Shown here piece by piece: positions 24,881 through 35,379 of a stretch of 64,000 bases of DNA. A model generated the notes under the pieces. That model was not told the origin of the DNA and did not search any database. It was given only the letters and a program-made list of their open reading frames with translations. Source of the stretch: Pogostemon cablin (Eukaryota > Streptophyta > Magnoliopsida > Lamiales > Lamiaceae); NCBI GenBank assembly GCA_023678885.1, contig CM042952.1, positions 30,871,736-30,935,735 on the forward strand, in the 5' to 3' direction. Position numbers and translations under genes: made by a program. How positions within the stretch are numbered: position 1 is the stretch's first letter; each line of letters opens with the position of its first letter.

Positions 24881-26877
24881 ATGGCGACTTTGAGGAACTT
24901 GAAGATCAAAACATCAACTTGCAAGAGAATAGTGAAGGAGCTCCACTCCTACGAGAAAGAGGTTGAAAGAGAGGCTGCTAAAACCGCCGATATGAAGTCC
25001 AGTGGGCTGATCCCTACGACCTCAAGCAGCAGGTACATTTCCCCTATTTTACTCGCGTTCGCCCATTAGGGTAAATGCTTATCACTTGCCTACATATGTG
25101 TGCCAATGTAATGCTGGTCGAAGAATTCTTCAATTGTGCCGATTGAGAATTTAATTTTGGATCATGGCAGAATGGCAAATATTGGATCATTATATTTAGT
25201 TTGAGTTGCTATTATTCCTTGTGTGTTTCTTGTGTTGATTTCTAATTTTTTATTTGAATCAGATAGTATGAAACTGGTGCTAGTTTGTTATGAAGCACTA
25301 GTGTGAGGGTCTTATGGTGTGAGGAAAGAACCAAAAGTAAAAGGAACTAGCATATTGATCAAGTGACTTACAAGATCTGTCGTGAAGAAATTCATGTTTA
25401 ATTGACAAATAGACTAGTAAAGTGGTTCATTTCTCATTATATGGTTCGGCAAAAACTTGTGTGCCCCCCGGGGACACACCCTGCCCCATGGGAACACAAC
25501 CCTCCCCCTCCATATTCTATTTAACCTTATGTACTGCTAGGGGTTTAAATTGCAAAGGGCACAGTGTCCCCTGGGGCACAAGAGCCTCACTCATATGGTT
25601 CTAGGATGCAATGTATGATGATTTATGCAATTAATTGTTATTAAATAATAAATATATAGAGATTATGTTGTTATAGTTCAGTGAAGGAATGTGTGCTGAG
25701 GTTAGAGGTTTGAGGGGAATTCATTTATAAGAGTAGAGCTATGACTTCTGCCCTGTGTTAGGTCAACTCTGTTCAAATAATATTGCAGTATAGTTCTTTT
25801 GCTTCCAAATTATGGTTTTGTGTCCTAGAATAATTTTTTTGCATAGAGTCTTCCCTTGTTTGGTTAAACATACATTTTGAAATATTTTACACAGGAAAAT
25901 GTTCTGGCTGAATCTAGAATGATGGTTCCTGACTGCCGCAAGCGCTTAGAGGCTGCTCTAGCTGATCTTAAAGGCACTTTGGTGAGTGATTATGTTAACT
26001 TCTTCTGTAATCCTGTTAAATATTTATAATCTTCACTGCTGATAAGTCTTTTACCTGTCACAAGATTGAAAACTTGCAGGAACATGAGATTTAGTTTTTC
26101 TTTAAATACCTTTTTTACAGTAGTTTCGAACACTCTATGATGCTATTGTAAAGGTTCCCATTATTTGGCCTTATCAAGGGAGATTCAATTATAATATGCA
26201 CTCCATGTCAAAACCACTCAGTTGAAGTTTACATTTATTCTCTTGTTAATGTCTTCGGTGTTTGGAAAAGTTATTTCTGATTGGGTTGACTGAGAGTGTC
26301 TCTGTTATTTCTCCTGGGTACTATATGTGGAAGGGAATTTGGCAATGCAAATTATTAGTGGCAGATAAGCAAATATGCATTCCAGATTCCTTCATACCAA
26401 GCGGGAGAATATTGTTTCCAGATAAGTTTATGAAGAAAAGTTAGTTCATCAAACTTTGTCAATGAAATGTAAGCATACTAGATTGTATCCTCCTGTACCC
26501 TTTAGTCTCTAGTATGCTGAAAATCTGAGACTCTGATTTATTCTTAAAGTTGCTTAGCCTGTGTTCAGATGAAAAGATTATAGGAAGGATTTGAAATCCT
26601 TGGTAGCAAAGTAAATGGTGGTTGTGAATTATGGAGTTAAGTAATGAATTCAAAATCCACCACACTATTATGTTGGAGAACTTTTTGGATGAGATGTCTG
26701 ATCCACTATATATTTTAAATGGAGTAATTGAATACAACACCATATAAAATCTAATTTGCAATCCAATTGCTGCAGGCTGAACTGGAGGAGTCTGGGCAAA
26801 AGGAAGGTGCAGAAATTGATGATGCTCGGACCACCATCACAGACGTGGAACGGTTGTTTCAAACCTCAGAAGTTTAG
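24881..26877 (+). CDS. TBCA: Tubulin-folding cofactor A, with apparent 1-nt frameshift in exon 1
   Basis: Cofactor A (KIESEL in Arabidopsis) is a small three-helix chaperone that captures beta-tubulin released during tubulin folding. Exons are 24881-25032, 25895-25981 and 26776-26877. Exon 1 gives MATLRNLKIKTSTCKRIVKE, HSYEKEVEREAAKTADMKSS. The next bases encode the family ADPYDLKQQ only in the +1 frame, so one base appears missing near 24998-25006 (a GGG run). Exon 2 (ENVLAESRMMVPDCRKRLEA, ADLKGTL) and exon 3 (AELEESGQKEGAEIDDARTT, DVERLFQTSEV) fit phase 0 after the expected CAG. Read literally, the spliced message hits a stop early in exon 2. A sequencing or assembly slip in a G run is the simplest explanation; a real null allele is the alternative. 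Intron 1 carries a Mutator-like MITE. Confidence 0.85.
25448..25592. mobile_element. Miniature Mutator-like element in TBCA intron 1
   Basis: A 145-bp non-coding insert is flanked by a perfect 9-bp direct repeat ATATGGTTC (25439-25447 and 25593-25601). Its ends, GGCAAAAACTTGTGTGCCCC on the left and GAGTGAGGCTCTTGTGCCCC on the right read inward, match the asymmetric ends of the large MULE at 41259-49207. A 9-bp target duplication is diagnostic of Mutator-like transposition. An additional CCCCATGGGAAC/CAGTGTCCCCTGGGG palindromic arm lies inside. Confidence 0.82.
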
Positions 26878-27684
26878 AGAGAAAAACTAGAGTTTATTGC
26901 AATATCTGTGTTTGTATGGAGAGGTGGTATGGTGCACAATGCGTGACGTATGATTTTTATTATGCTGGTTTGACAGTGCATGATAACATAACACATTTCT
27001 CGAGTATCTGCTTTCTCTCGCTCTTGTACAAAATGGTTTTTTGTTCTCATATCATATTTCAATTTCAATTTGGCTTTATGTATAAAAATCGCTTTGACAT
27101 GAATATGTGGTGGTGTTTAAATCCTCATCAAAATGGATGAACCGACCAATGCTCTTCCTTGTGCTCATCTATGAGTTCTAGATCCTCAATCAAATGCTTA
27201 AGAACCATGGTAAAACAAGATATACCACATCTCATTCCTTTTGTTACATTTTGAATTTGCCATTTGTATTGTTAATTAATTTAAAATACATTCTTACTAA
27301 GATTTATATTACTCCATTTCAATTATTACTGTGGATACATTCAAATTCAAATGTAAGAAAACTAAAAAAGCCATTTACGAGTGTGAAATAATTGGGCATT
27401 GATGATCAGTTGTAGTATACTAGAAAATCTGATTCATTGTTCCTAAATAAACAAGTAATTGGACAGTATATGATGCACAAGCAAAGATGGTTTGAATTAA
27501 AGAAAGGAGAAGTCTGATGTACGTATTCCATGAGATGATAGCTTTCCAAAATAATAATGCAAAGTACTAACCCAGATTGGCTACAGCTATAGTTAAGAAG
27601 CAGATGAGATGATGTGTAGGAAGAAACCAATTCCAAATTACATACACCATTAATGCTAATGCAGATAGATAGATTAGAGTAGAG
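26878..27684. other. Convergent intergenic region TBCA-trihelix
   Basis: This holds the TBCA 3' UTR on the plus strand and the trihelix 3' UTR on the minus strand. It is AT-rich without repeats of note. Several short ORFs on both strands have no recognisable domain; I see nothing else. Confidence 0.6.
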
Positions 27685-28605
27685 TCAGTGGTTCGGATTT
27701 CGTTTCGCCCGTTTCATACTTCTCTCCGATATTGCCTGCCCAAATGCATCCACAATCCTCTGCTCCGATTCCAGTATCATCTCTGTTCTCTTCAACTCCA
27801 TCTCCATTCTCATCTCCTCCACCTGCTGAACCATATCCATCTTCACCTTCTCCATTCTCAAGAACCCATCTCCCAGCGCGTGTATTGCTGCCACCAGATC
27901 ACTCAATCCATCATCCCTTCTGCTTCTCTCCCTCTTCGATGGACCTCCATTCGAATTCAACCCCGCCCCTGCTGCATTCGCGAATCTAGGGTTAGGGTTA
28001 TTAGGGTTTGGCTCCTCGAATTTTGAATAAACCGGAGTCGCAGTGGCCGCCCGACCCGGGATCTTGATCCGGATCCCATTGTTCTCCGGCAATTGTTGAC
28101 CGCCGTATATGTTCTTCTGGTTGTAGGGATACAGGTCGTTGACGCGCTTGACGCTGTTGTTGAAATCGGCATCGTCATCGTCGTCTTCGGAGGAGGGCGG
28201 CGACGGATTGGGGCCTTTCTCCATGGAGTGCATGTTCTGGAAGTGGACCCAGGAGGAGGTGAATCGGCGAACACCGCCGTGTGCGGCGGCGCGCTGGATC
28301 TCGGCGCGATACCTCTTCCGAAGCTTCTCCATCTTGTGGCGGCACTGGACGGCGGTCTTGGAGGGGCTGGTGGGGCATCTGGCGGCGACATCGTCGGCGA
28401 CCTCCTGCCAGTGGTTGGCGCGGAGATTACCGCGGCGGAGGGAGTACCACTTGTTCTTGTAGGCGTCGATGAGGGCGACGGTCTCCTCAGGGGACCAGCA
28501 GGGCGGAGGGAGACGGCGTGAGGCGGAGGGGAGGGCGAGGGTAGCGGTGGGGATGTGGTCGTCGTCGTGGGCGGATGGGGAGGAGGGGGAGAGGATGGTG
28601 GCCAT
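27685..28605 (-). CDS. Trihelix (GT) transcription factor, SIP1/ASIL-like
   Basis: This is a single-exon gene of 306 residues on the minus strand. After a short acidic N-terminus (SAHDDDHIP), residues ~33-125 form one trihelix (MYB/SANT-like) DNA-binding domain: PPPCWSPEETVALIDAYKNK, NLRANHWQEVADDVA, TAVQCRHKMEKLRKRYRAEI, and SSWVHFQNMHSMEKGP. An acidic Ser/Asp patch (SSEDDDDDADF) follows, then IRIKIPGR. A basic patch (KRERSRRDD) comes next, and a C-terminal coiled coil (LRMEKVKMDMVQQVEEMRME, ERIVDAFGQA-like region) ends at KRAKRNPNH. One N-terminal trihelix plus a C-terminal coiled coil places it in the SIP1 clade with ASIL1/2-type nuclear repressors. The start codon sits in CCATGG context. 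Long ORFs overlapping in other frames reflect its high GC content and are shadows. Confidence 0.92.
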   Translation of the reverse strand: MATILSPSSPSAHDDDHIPTATLALPSASRRLPPPCWSPEETVALIDAYKNKWYSLRRGNLRANHWQEVADDVAARCPTSPSKTAVQCRHKMEKLRKRYRAEIQRAAAHGGVRRFTSSWVHFQNMHSMEKGPNPSPPSSEDDDDDADFNNSVKRVNDLYPYNQKNIYGGQQLPENNGIRIKIPGRAATATPVYSKFEEPNPNNPNPRFANAAGAGLNSNGGPSKRERSRRDDGLSDLVAAIHALGDGFLRMEKVKMDMVQQVEEMRMEMELKRTEMILESEQRIVDAFGQAISERSMKRAKRNPNH

Positions 28606-29459
28606 GGAATTGCAGATCTGAGTAGTGGAGGAGCGTGGGTTGTTGTGGCATAATGAATGAGAGAGGAGTGCGGTGGGGTAGAATTGTTAAAGGGGCGGCA
28701 GGCGGGCTGACTTGGAGAATCTAGAAAGATGAGAGGCCACCGCTTAGGGAGGGGAAGCTAACGTGCGCTTGGGTGTGGAGGTGGGATGGGAGGGTCTTAA
28801 CGTGCGCAAAACCAGAGGCGTCGCCGCGTGGCCGTGCCCTTCGTGTTTTTTTTTTTTTTTTCTTCTTTTTTTTCTTCTCTCTCTAAACTCTTCTATCTAC
28901 AATCTACCCCTTTCTATTTCCTCCCCCATTTTAATATCAAATTTATTTCTCATTTCTTTCAACAACTCTTTCTCCCTGCCCTTAATTTTTTTACGTTCAA
29001 TATTATAAATATGAAAATTAGTTTTTAATATTTTCTTTTACGTACAATAAAGTGTTGCGACTTGAACCAATTTCAATTAATATCGAGTCATAAATCTTCT
29101 TCTTCATTTATTTTATTTAATTTTAGGAATTTTGGTTATTTATAAGGGTAGAGAAAAAGTGGGGAAAATGGTAAAACCACACGGCCAAACAGATTCGTAT
29201 ACTCAAGAAGATTGACTTGATTGGCTCTTCCACAATATAGTCTTGAAATAGTTGAGTTTAGGACAAAAACATTGGATGATGAAAATGAGTGATATTTCAA
29301 GATTCCCAAGTAGTGAAATGAGGACATGAAAGAAATTACAAGGAAATTAACATGTAATTTCATGGACATTGTAGGGTAGGGTTGACTGACTCAATTAGCA
29401 GGCAAGCAATAAAAAGAAGGCAATAAGAAGATGGTATGAAGTGATATGCATTAATCATT
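28606..29459. other. Trihelix promoter and intergenic region
   Basis: This is a moderately GC-rich promoter for the trihelix gene (to ~28830), then a poly(T) run and CT-rich tract (28843-28935), then AT-rich sequence. No gene or mobile element was recognised. A short ORF at 29136-29369 has no recognisable domain. Confidence 0.5.
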
Positions 29460-30494
29460 ATGGAGAGGAAGCTGATTGAGGCTGCTGCTAACAGAGGTGA
29501 TGTGGAAACTCTTCATTCCCTCACCAAAGACTACCCCCTCCTCCTCAAATCTCTATCTTTAGGCTCTGGTGACACTCCATTACACATGGCTTGCATAAGT
29601 GGTCACTTTGATTTTGTCAAGCAGGTTTTGAATCTGAATTGAACCACAAAGGTTTAACCCCTCTGCACATTGCTTCTGCCAGGGGGGACGTAGGGATAGT
29701 GGAGGAGCTACTCAAAGTGGGACCCCATCTCTGCTTGCTCCAAGGATATGATGACATGATTCCCCTTCACTCTGCAGTTGAGGTGATCCAAGTGTTGCTC
29801 TCAGCTTCATACGATTCGGTCACTCGGCTCACTGCTAGAGGAGAAACCTGTTTTCATGTTGCTGTGAAGAACAAGCAGTGCAGGGATTTGAAGCTCTTGT
29901 GCCAGCATGTTGTTTCAACTGATGCAGAGGAGATCTTGAATCACAAGAATGCTTAAGGAAATACCATCTTGCATCTTTGTGCTTCCACAAAGCTGTATCA
30001 GGTGATCATCATCATAATTAAATCAATATTTGTAATCAGATTGATTTATATCTGTTCTTCTGTAAATATTGTGATCAGGGTGTTGGTGGACAAGAATCTT
30101 GGTTTCAAGGGCAGACTAGAGGTGAACTCTCTGAACCCCACTTGATGCATTGATATCAGAAGGTGGTGGTGATGGTGAGATCGGAGAAATGTTGGTTCTA
30201 GCTGGTGCTACAACAACATTAGTCACTCCAACACACCTACCACTACCAGGCCATCCAGGGCATAGAGCTGGCAAGGCAGTCATGGCCTCTCACACTCCAG
30301 GGTTTTATTGTGCGTTCCTGTTCTTCAACTCGCTCCGACTCTTCTTGTCTCTACAGATGATGCTTCTCCTCTGCACCACCATTGGGCTTCCTCTTCAGTT
30401 CGAGCTCAGGATAGCAGTCATTGCAATAGGCACATCCATTGACTTGACCAGTCTGTTGCTTATCCTATCAATCACAATAACTATATTTGTTTGA
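29460..30494 (+). pseudogene. Ankyrin-repeat PGG-type membrane protein, degenerate copy 1
   Basis: This is related to plant ankyrin-transmembrane proteins (ACD6/BDA1-like, often immune regulators). It starts MERKLIEAAANRGDVETLHS and has ankyrin units GDTPLHMACISGHFDFV, GLTPLHIASARGDVGIVEEL, IPLHSAVE and RGETCFHVAVKNKQ. Disruptions are clear against the neighbouring copy: loss of ~6 codons plus a frameshift near 29635 producing a TGA, loss of SKGRTE-equivalent codons near 29782, and a TAA replacing a Gln codon near 29954. There is also a frameshift near 30141, and the PGG core is deleted. The distal membrane part (GFYCAFLFFNSLRLFLSLQ, IGLPLQFELRIAVIAIGTS) is still readable. It is a non-functional tandem duplicate. 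Confidence 0.85.
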
Positions 30495-30622
30495 CCTGAT
30501 CCTTATGAACTAACTTGTAACTACTCAAATTTATATATACCCCCTCTCTACACTTGAATTGTATCTTTTATTAATGCACCAGAGGATTCATGACATTTTG
30601 ATCACTAAAAGTCTGACCAAGT

Positions 30623-32018
30623 ATGGAGAGACAGCTGATTGAGGCTGCCAAGAAAGGAGATGTAGGCAAACTGCATCATCTGATCAACGAGTATCCTTTC
30701 GTGTTGTCTTCCATTGCTTTAGCGAATGGAGAGACTCCATTACACATGGCTTGCTTGGGGGGCCATGTTAACTTTGTGAAAGTGATGTTGGATGTGGGCG
30801 TGGGATTTGCCGAGGAATTGAATCAAGATGGTTTGAGCCCTTTACACATTGCTTCGGGCAGAGGGGATTTAGAGATTGTGAAAGAGCTGCTGAAAGTGGG
30901 CAGCCATCTTTGCATGATCAAAGGAAGAGAGAAGAGAATCCCTCTTCACTATGCTGTTTCCAAAGGGAGAACAGAGGTCATCAGAGAGCTGCTTTCAGCT
31001 TGTGAAGATTCCATCACACAAGTCACTGCTAGAGGAGAAACTTGCTTTCATCTGGCTGTCAAGAACAACCAATTCGAATCCTTCGAGGTCCTGTGTGAGT
31101 ACATCGTCTCGCTCAATAAAGTGTGCATTTTGAACGATAGGGATCAGCAGGGAAACACCATCCTGCACCTAGCATCTGCCAGAAAGCAATATGAGGTCAG
31201 TATTAGTATTAGTATTTTAATGGTGTTCTTATCAACAAATTCTTGATATGAGAAAGAAAATGGTGATCAGGTTGTTGGTTTATTGTTGGATTACAAGGAC
31301 ACTCTGGAGGTGAATTCCTTGAACAAAAATGGCCTCACCCCACTTGATGTCTTGACATCAGAAGGACGAAATGCTCTCTCTCGCTGGAGCTACAAAAGGA
31401 GCAGAATCTCCCCATATTATAGCCATCACCACTCAAGATCCTCCAGACAACGCGTCTGAGCATGGACAAACAATGCATCGTCCCAAATCACCCTCACAGA
31501 AACTACAGGACTACTTCAAGTACAACAAAATCATGGAGTCACCAAGTAAAGCAAGAAACACCCTGCTCGTGATAACTGTCCTCATCGTGACAGCCACATA
31601 TCAGGCGGTTCTCAGCCCCCCTGGCGGCGTATGGCAGGATGATCAGTGGTCGGATGCTTCTAGAAACAGCAGCTCCCAAGGCAAACCCCACACGGCAGGA
31701 CAGTCGGTGATGTACACCCACAACCCGGTATCGTACGGTCTGTTCCTGGCTTTCAACTCCTTGGGCTTCTTCATGTCTATACACATGGTGAATTTCCTCA
31801 CTCGTGGACTTCCCATGTAGTTCGAACTTAGAGTAGCACTCATTGCACTCACAGCTACCTATGATACTTGCATGGTGGCAATTTGGCCTCCGGGGGTTAT
31901 CTCTGTGTTGTTTGTTGTGATGTCGATTGTGATGCCCTGTTTGATGCCATTGTTAACCATTGTGGTTAGAGATTACAATGTAGAAATCGTCCGAATTAGC
32001 TCAGTGGTTGAGAAATGA
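30623..32018 (+). pseudogene. Ankyrin-repeat PGG-type membrane protein, copy 2, broken downstream
   Basis: Exon 1 (30623-31195, 191 codons) is intact: MERQLIEAAKKGDVGKLHHL followed by ankyrin units GETPLHMACLGGHVNFV, GLSPLHIASGRGDLEIVKEL, RIPLHYAVSKGRTEVI, RGETCFHLAVKNNQ and GNTILHLASARKQYE. Exon 2 starts at 31271 (VVGLLLDYKDTLEVNSLNKN). A frameshift near 31365, next to TSEGR, moves the PGG domain (KARNTLLVITVLIVTATYQA, LSPPGGVWQD) into another frame. A TAG at 31818-31820 sits where copy 1 has CAG (GLPM-stop-FELRVALIAL). The remaining membrane segments run to a TGA at 32016-32018. A truncated ankyrin-only protein of ~225 residues could still be made from the first frame. Confidence 0.85.
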
Positions 32019-33436
32019 ATTGTTTTTCTACTTTAGAATGTACTATGTATGATTATTCTTCATGTAATATGATTTTGTTAATGTGCATAAATATTACTGT
32101 TGAGAATGTAAAAAACGAATAAAATAAAAGGAGAATGGTTGAATCAGTGATTAAGGGAAAATGTTTGAATCAGTCACAAGTCAACTGAAGAATTTTCTTA
32201 CAAAACCTTCTTTAAAAGATGATTTGCAGTTTTATACTAAGTAGTAAGTACTAATGCTATTTAATTCGATGGACTGCTTTTTTTTTCTTCTTCTTTTTTT
32301 CCCTACTTTATAAGATCAAGAATTGAATTAAATTTCAGTGAGATATCAGGCTAATTAGTTCTTGCAAAATCTGATCGAAATTGAGAATGAACATATAATG
32401 AATTTTTTTTTTTTTTTAAATACATTATGGTTGAAGCTTAGATGGATGAAAATAGAAAAGAATAGTTAAAATTAAACTTGTTTGTTTAGAGTTAATTGGA
32501 GCAAATATTTAAGAATATCGTTGACAAGCCACGGTCCTTGTCGACGGCCAAAACGTGTCACAACTCACACCAACTGACTATATATTACTCCATTAATTAT
32601 TCAGTCTACTTCATACTGCAAACTAAATAAATAATAATAATAATTTAATCAACATTAATTCAATTATTAATCAAAATAAATGATGCAATCATGTTTAAAT
32701 ATCAATTTAACTTTTCATACAAAAACATTTTTTTTCTTTTTTAGATTTGGCTTTGTCAACTAGACTAGATGACTTTTCTTAAAACATTTGATTATTAGGA
32801 CTATAGTTTTTAGTGTTCCCATTAATTATCACTGCCTTATTTTTTAATGATACTGACATTTTCATAATTCATAAGTTTATTATATGCCATTATTGAAAAA
32901 TCAATTCAAGGCAGTTCAATTATGTTGCTCAGATATTTTAATATACTGCAAATTTAACCCTATAATAATCTATTGTATATCTTTTTATTCCTATACATAG
33001 AAAATCAATCAATTTGAATTCCCTGTTTCATTTTCTATATTTTATTGGTATTTACCCTACAATTTACCATTAAATTATTGGGGCAAGTATTAAATTTTGA
33101 CCATTAATTATAACATCCGATAAGATTTTAATATACATAATAGTAGATGAAACGTGGAAGTGGAATAAGTGATCTCATTTGGAAAACCATTCAAATGGTA
33201 ATTGGAAAATAAGTAAAAGGTGATATCATATAACTTGTAGTTAAACAACGGAATTTAAGGACAACCCTTTAATTTTCCCAAATAAATTAAAAAAAAACAG
33301 GCTTAATCTTGAGAATTCTACGCTAAAGAGAAAATTCCTCGTATGGATTTAAATAGCAGTATTCATAGTTGGATTCGGTTGCTGCGAAAATAATATAATA
33401 AATAAATAAAAAGAAAAGAAAAGAAAAGAAAAAAGA
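32019..33436. other. AT-rich intergenic region
   Basis: About 1.4 kb between the ankyrin pseudogene and the carboxylesterase shows no gene, no clear TIR pair and no extended repeat. A CGGTCCTTGTCGACGGCCAA patch stands out against the AT background near 32532. The likely carboxylesterase promoter and leader occupy the last ~150 bp, with an (AAAAG)n-like purine run just before the ATG. Confidence 0.45.
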
Positions 33437-34445
33437 ATGTCAAAATTCGATCCGTACGATCATCTAAACATCTCTCTGAATGAAAATGGTTCACTCACCC
33501 GGTATGTGAAGCTCCCCACCTCCGCCGCCAACAGCGATTCCACCCAGGCGGTGCTCAGCAAAGACGTCACCCTCGACGCCGATAAGAAGACGTGGATGCG
33601 CATCTACCGCCCTTCCAAACTCCCCACCTCCGCCACCCGCCTCCCCATTATTCTCTACTTCCACCCCGGGGGATGGATTCAGATGAGCGTTGCCGAATCC
33701 ATCATCCACGAGAGCAACAACCGGATCTCCGCCCAGGTCCCCTCCATTCTCGTCGCCGTCGAGTTCCGACTCGCTCCGGAGCACCGCCTCCCCGCGCAGT
33801 ACGATGACGCCATGGACGCCATCGTCTGGGTTAAGAATCAGGCCTCCGATCGCAACGGCGACCAGTGGATCAGAGATTACGGCGATCTCAACAGGTAACG
33901 CATCCCTAACCCTAAACGATCTAATTGCAAAATTTAATTACCTAAAATTGAATTGAATGGACAGGTGCTACCTGTACGGCGTGAGCTGCGGCGCGAACAT
34001 CGTGTACAACACGGCACTGAAGCTGCCGGAGATGAAGCCGCAGCCTCTGAAGATCGCCGGAACTATAATGAACCAGCCGTTCTTCGGAGGAAAAAAGCGG
34101 ACGAAGAGCGAGCTGAAGCTGGCGACGGATCCGTACTTCCCGCTGCCGGTTCACGATCTGCTATGGGATCTGGCGCTGCCGGTGGGGACGGACCGGGACC
34201 ACCGGTTCTGCAATCCTATGGCGGATCCGGCGGTGAAGGATAAGGTTCGAAACTTGGGGAAATGCTTGGTGATCGGATTCGGTGGGGACCCGCTTGTGGA
34301 CCGGCAGCAGGAGTTTGTTCAGTTGCTGGTGGAGAGGGGGGTGCAGGTGGAAGCGCGGTTCGACGACGTCGGATTCCATAATATTGACTTAATTGATAAC
34401 AGGAGGGCTACTGCCATTCTCAATTTTATCAAAGAATTTGTTTAA
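33437..34445 (+). CDS. Plant carboxylesterase (CXE, alpha/beta hydrolase)
   Basis: This is a serine esterase of the GID1-like CXE family, hydrolysing small esters; the closest type I recognise is the kiwifruit CXE1 group. There are two exons: 33437-33894 and 33965-34445, 939 nt, 312 residues. Catalytic elements are the nucleophile in GVSCGA, the acid in GGDPLVDRQQ and the His in DDVGFHNID. Other family blocks are VEFRLAPEHRLPAQYDDAMD, ATDPYFPLPVHDLLWDLALP and GTDRDHRFCNPMAD. The oxyanion-hole motif usually HGGG reads HPGG (LYFHPGGWIQ), an odd Gly-to-Pro change, and the region after it (ESIIHESNNRISAQ) fits the family. The coding sequence is GC-rich compared with flanks. The active-site triad is complete, so it is probably a functional gene with altered catalysis. 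The intron is only 70 bp. Confidence 0.92.
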
Positions 34446-35379
34446 TTTTTGTTTCAATCCTTTTAGAATTTCAGTATTCGATTTTGAAATTAAGAAAGTG
34501 GTGGAGAGTAATGCAGAATTATTTATATGTACTCCATAGATAATGGTGTATCACAGGATATTAGTAATGAAAATTATAGAGTTTGAAGCTCGGATTAAAT
34601 TAACTACTCCCACTAATATAATCCGTTTAAACTCGATAGTAAAGACGATTCAACATTCCCAACAGGCCACAGCAATAAATAAGTAAATTAGATTACTTTT
34701 TGCAGTATAAAAACTTATGTAAGTTTGTTTTATTCCAATTCCCAAATTTATAGGTATGAGTCGAATGAGTATCTCCCACGTCAGCATTTGCCAGGTCAGC
34801 ACTCCTTGCCTGCCAGCTCAGCACCAGTCACCAACATGGTCCAAATGCCAGATCAGCATCCAGTGGGCCAAACAACGAGTTACTATTATCCATTGGGTGA
34901 TAGACTTTTATTTTAAAAAATGAATGCATGTATCTCCAATAATTGAATTGATGATCTAGAATCAGTGATTTTGAATAAATCTTCAACTTTTTTTCACTTG
35001 CATCTCATTCCTATCCGATATAATAATAATATTTTTTATTATTCCATTTATTTAGTTTATCTCTCTCATACATTTTAATTATACTTAAATAATTACTCAA
35101 CTTAATTTTCATGTATATACACGCATTATAATTGAACTATCATAATTGTGATCTACTTTTTCCCAAGCCTGCTACATGCAATTACTCCAAGTAAAATAAA
35201 ATACTCCATATACAATTTTAAAATACCGTTTTAGAATGCAGTGAAGCAAAATTAAAGATAAAAATTCTAGATATATGCAGAGGTAAATCAAAAGATAAGG
35301 AATATGCATATACACATATACATTATAAGTTGTATTTGTAGGAATAGGAGAGTATTGTGTAATAAAAAAGGGTAGTCCA
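34446..35379. other. Intergenic region CXE-WRKY with GTCAGCA-rich patch
   Basis: The carboxylesterase and WRKY genes converge here. A GC-richer patch at 34765-34865 repeats short words such as GCCAGGTCAGCA and GCCAGCTCAGCACC. This resembles the end of a transposon or a minisatellite, but no partner end was found. A 63-codon ORF across it is not convincing. Confidence 0.4.

Noticed and set aside
27688..28521. Several long ORFs over the trihelix gene in other frames
   Set aside because: They are shadows caused by high GC content; only the 306-residue minus-strand frame has a recognisable domain.
33491..34379. ORFs antisense or out of frame to the carboxylesterase
   Set aside because: They are shadows of a GC-rich coding sequence whose two exons join in one clean frame.
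34725..34916. 63-codon ORF with Gln/His/Pro repeats
   Set aside because: It reads a GTCAGCA-rich repeat patch; no homology and no splice or start context.
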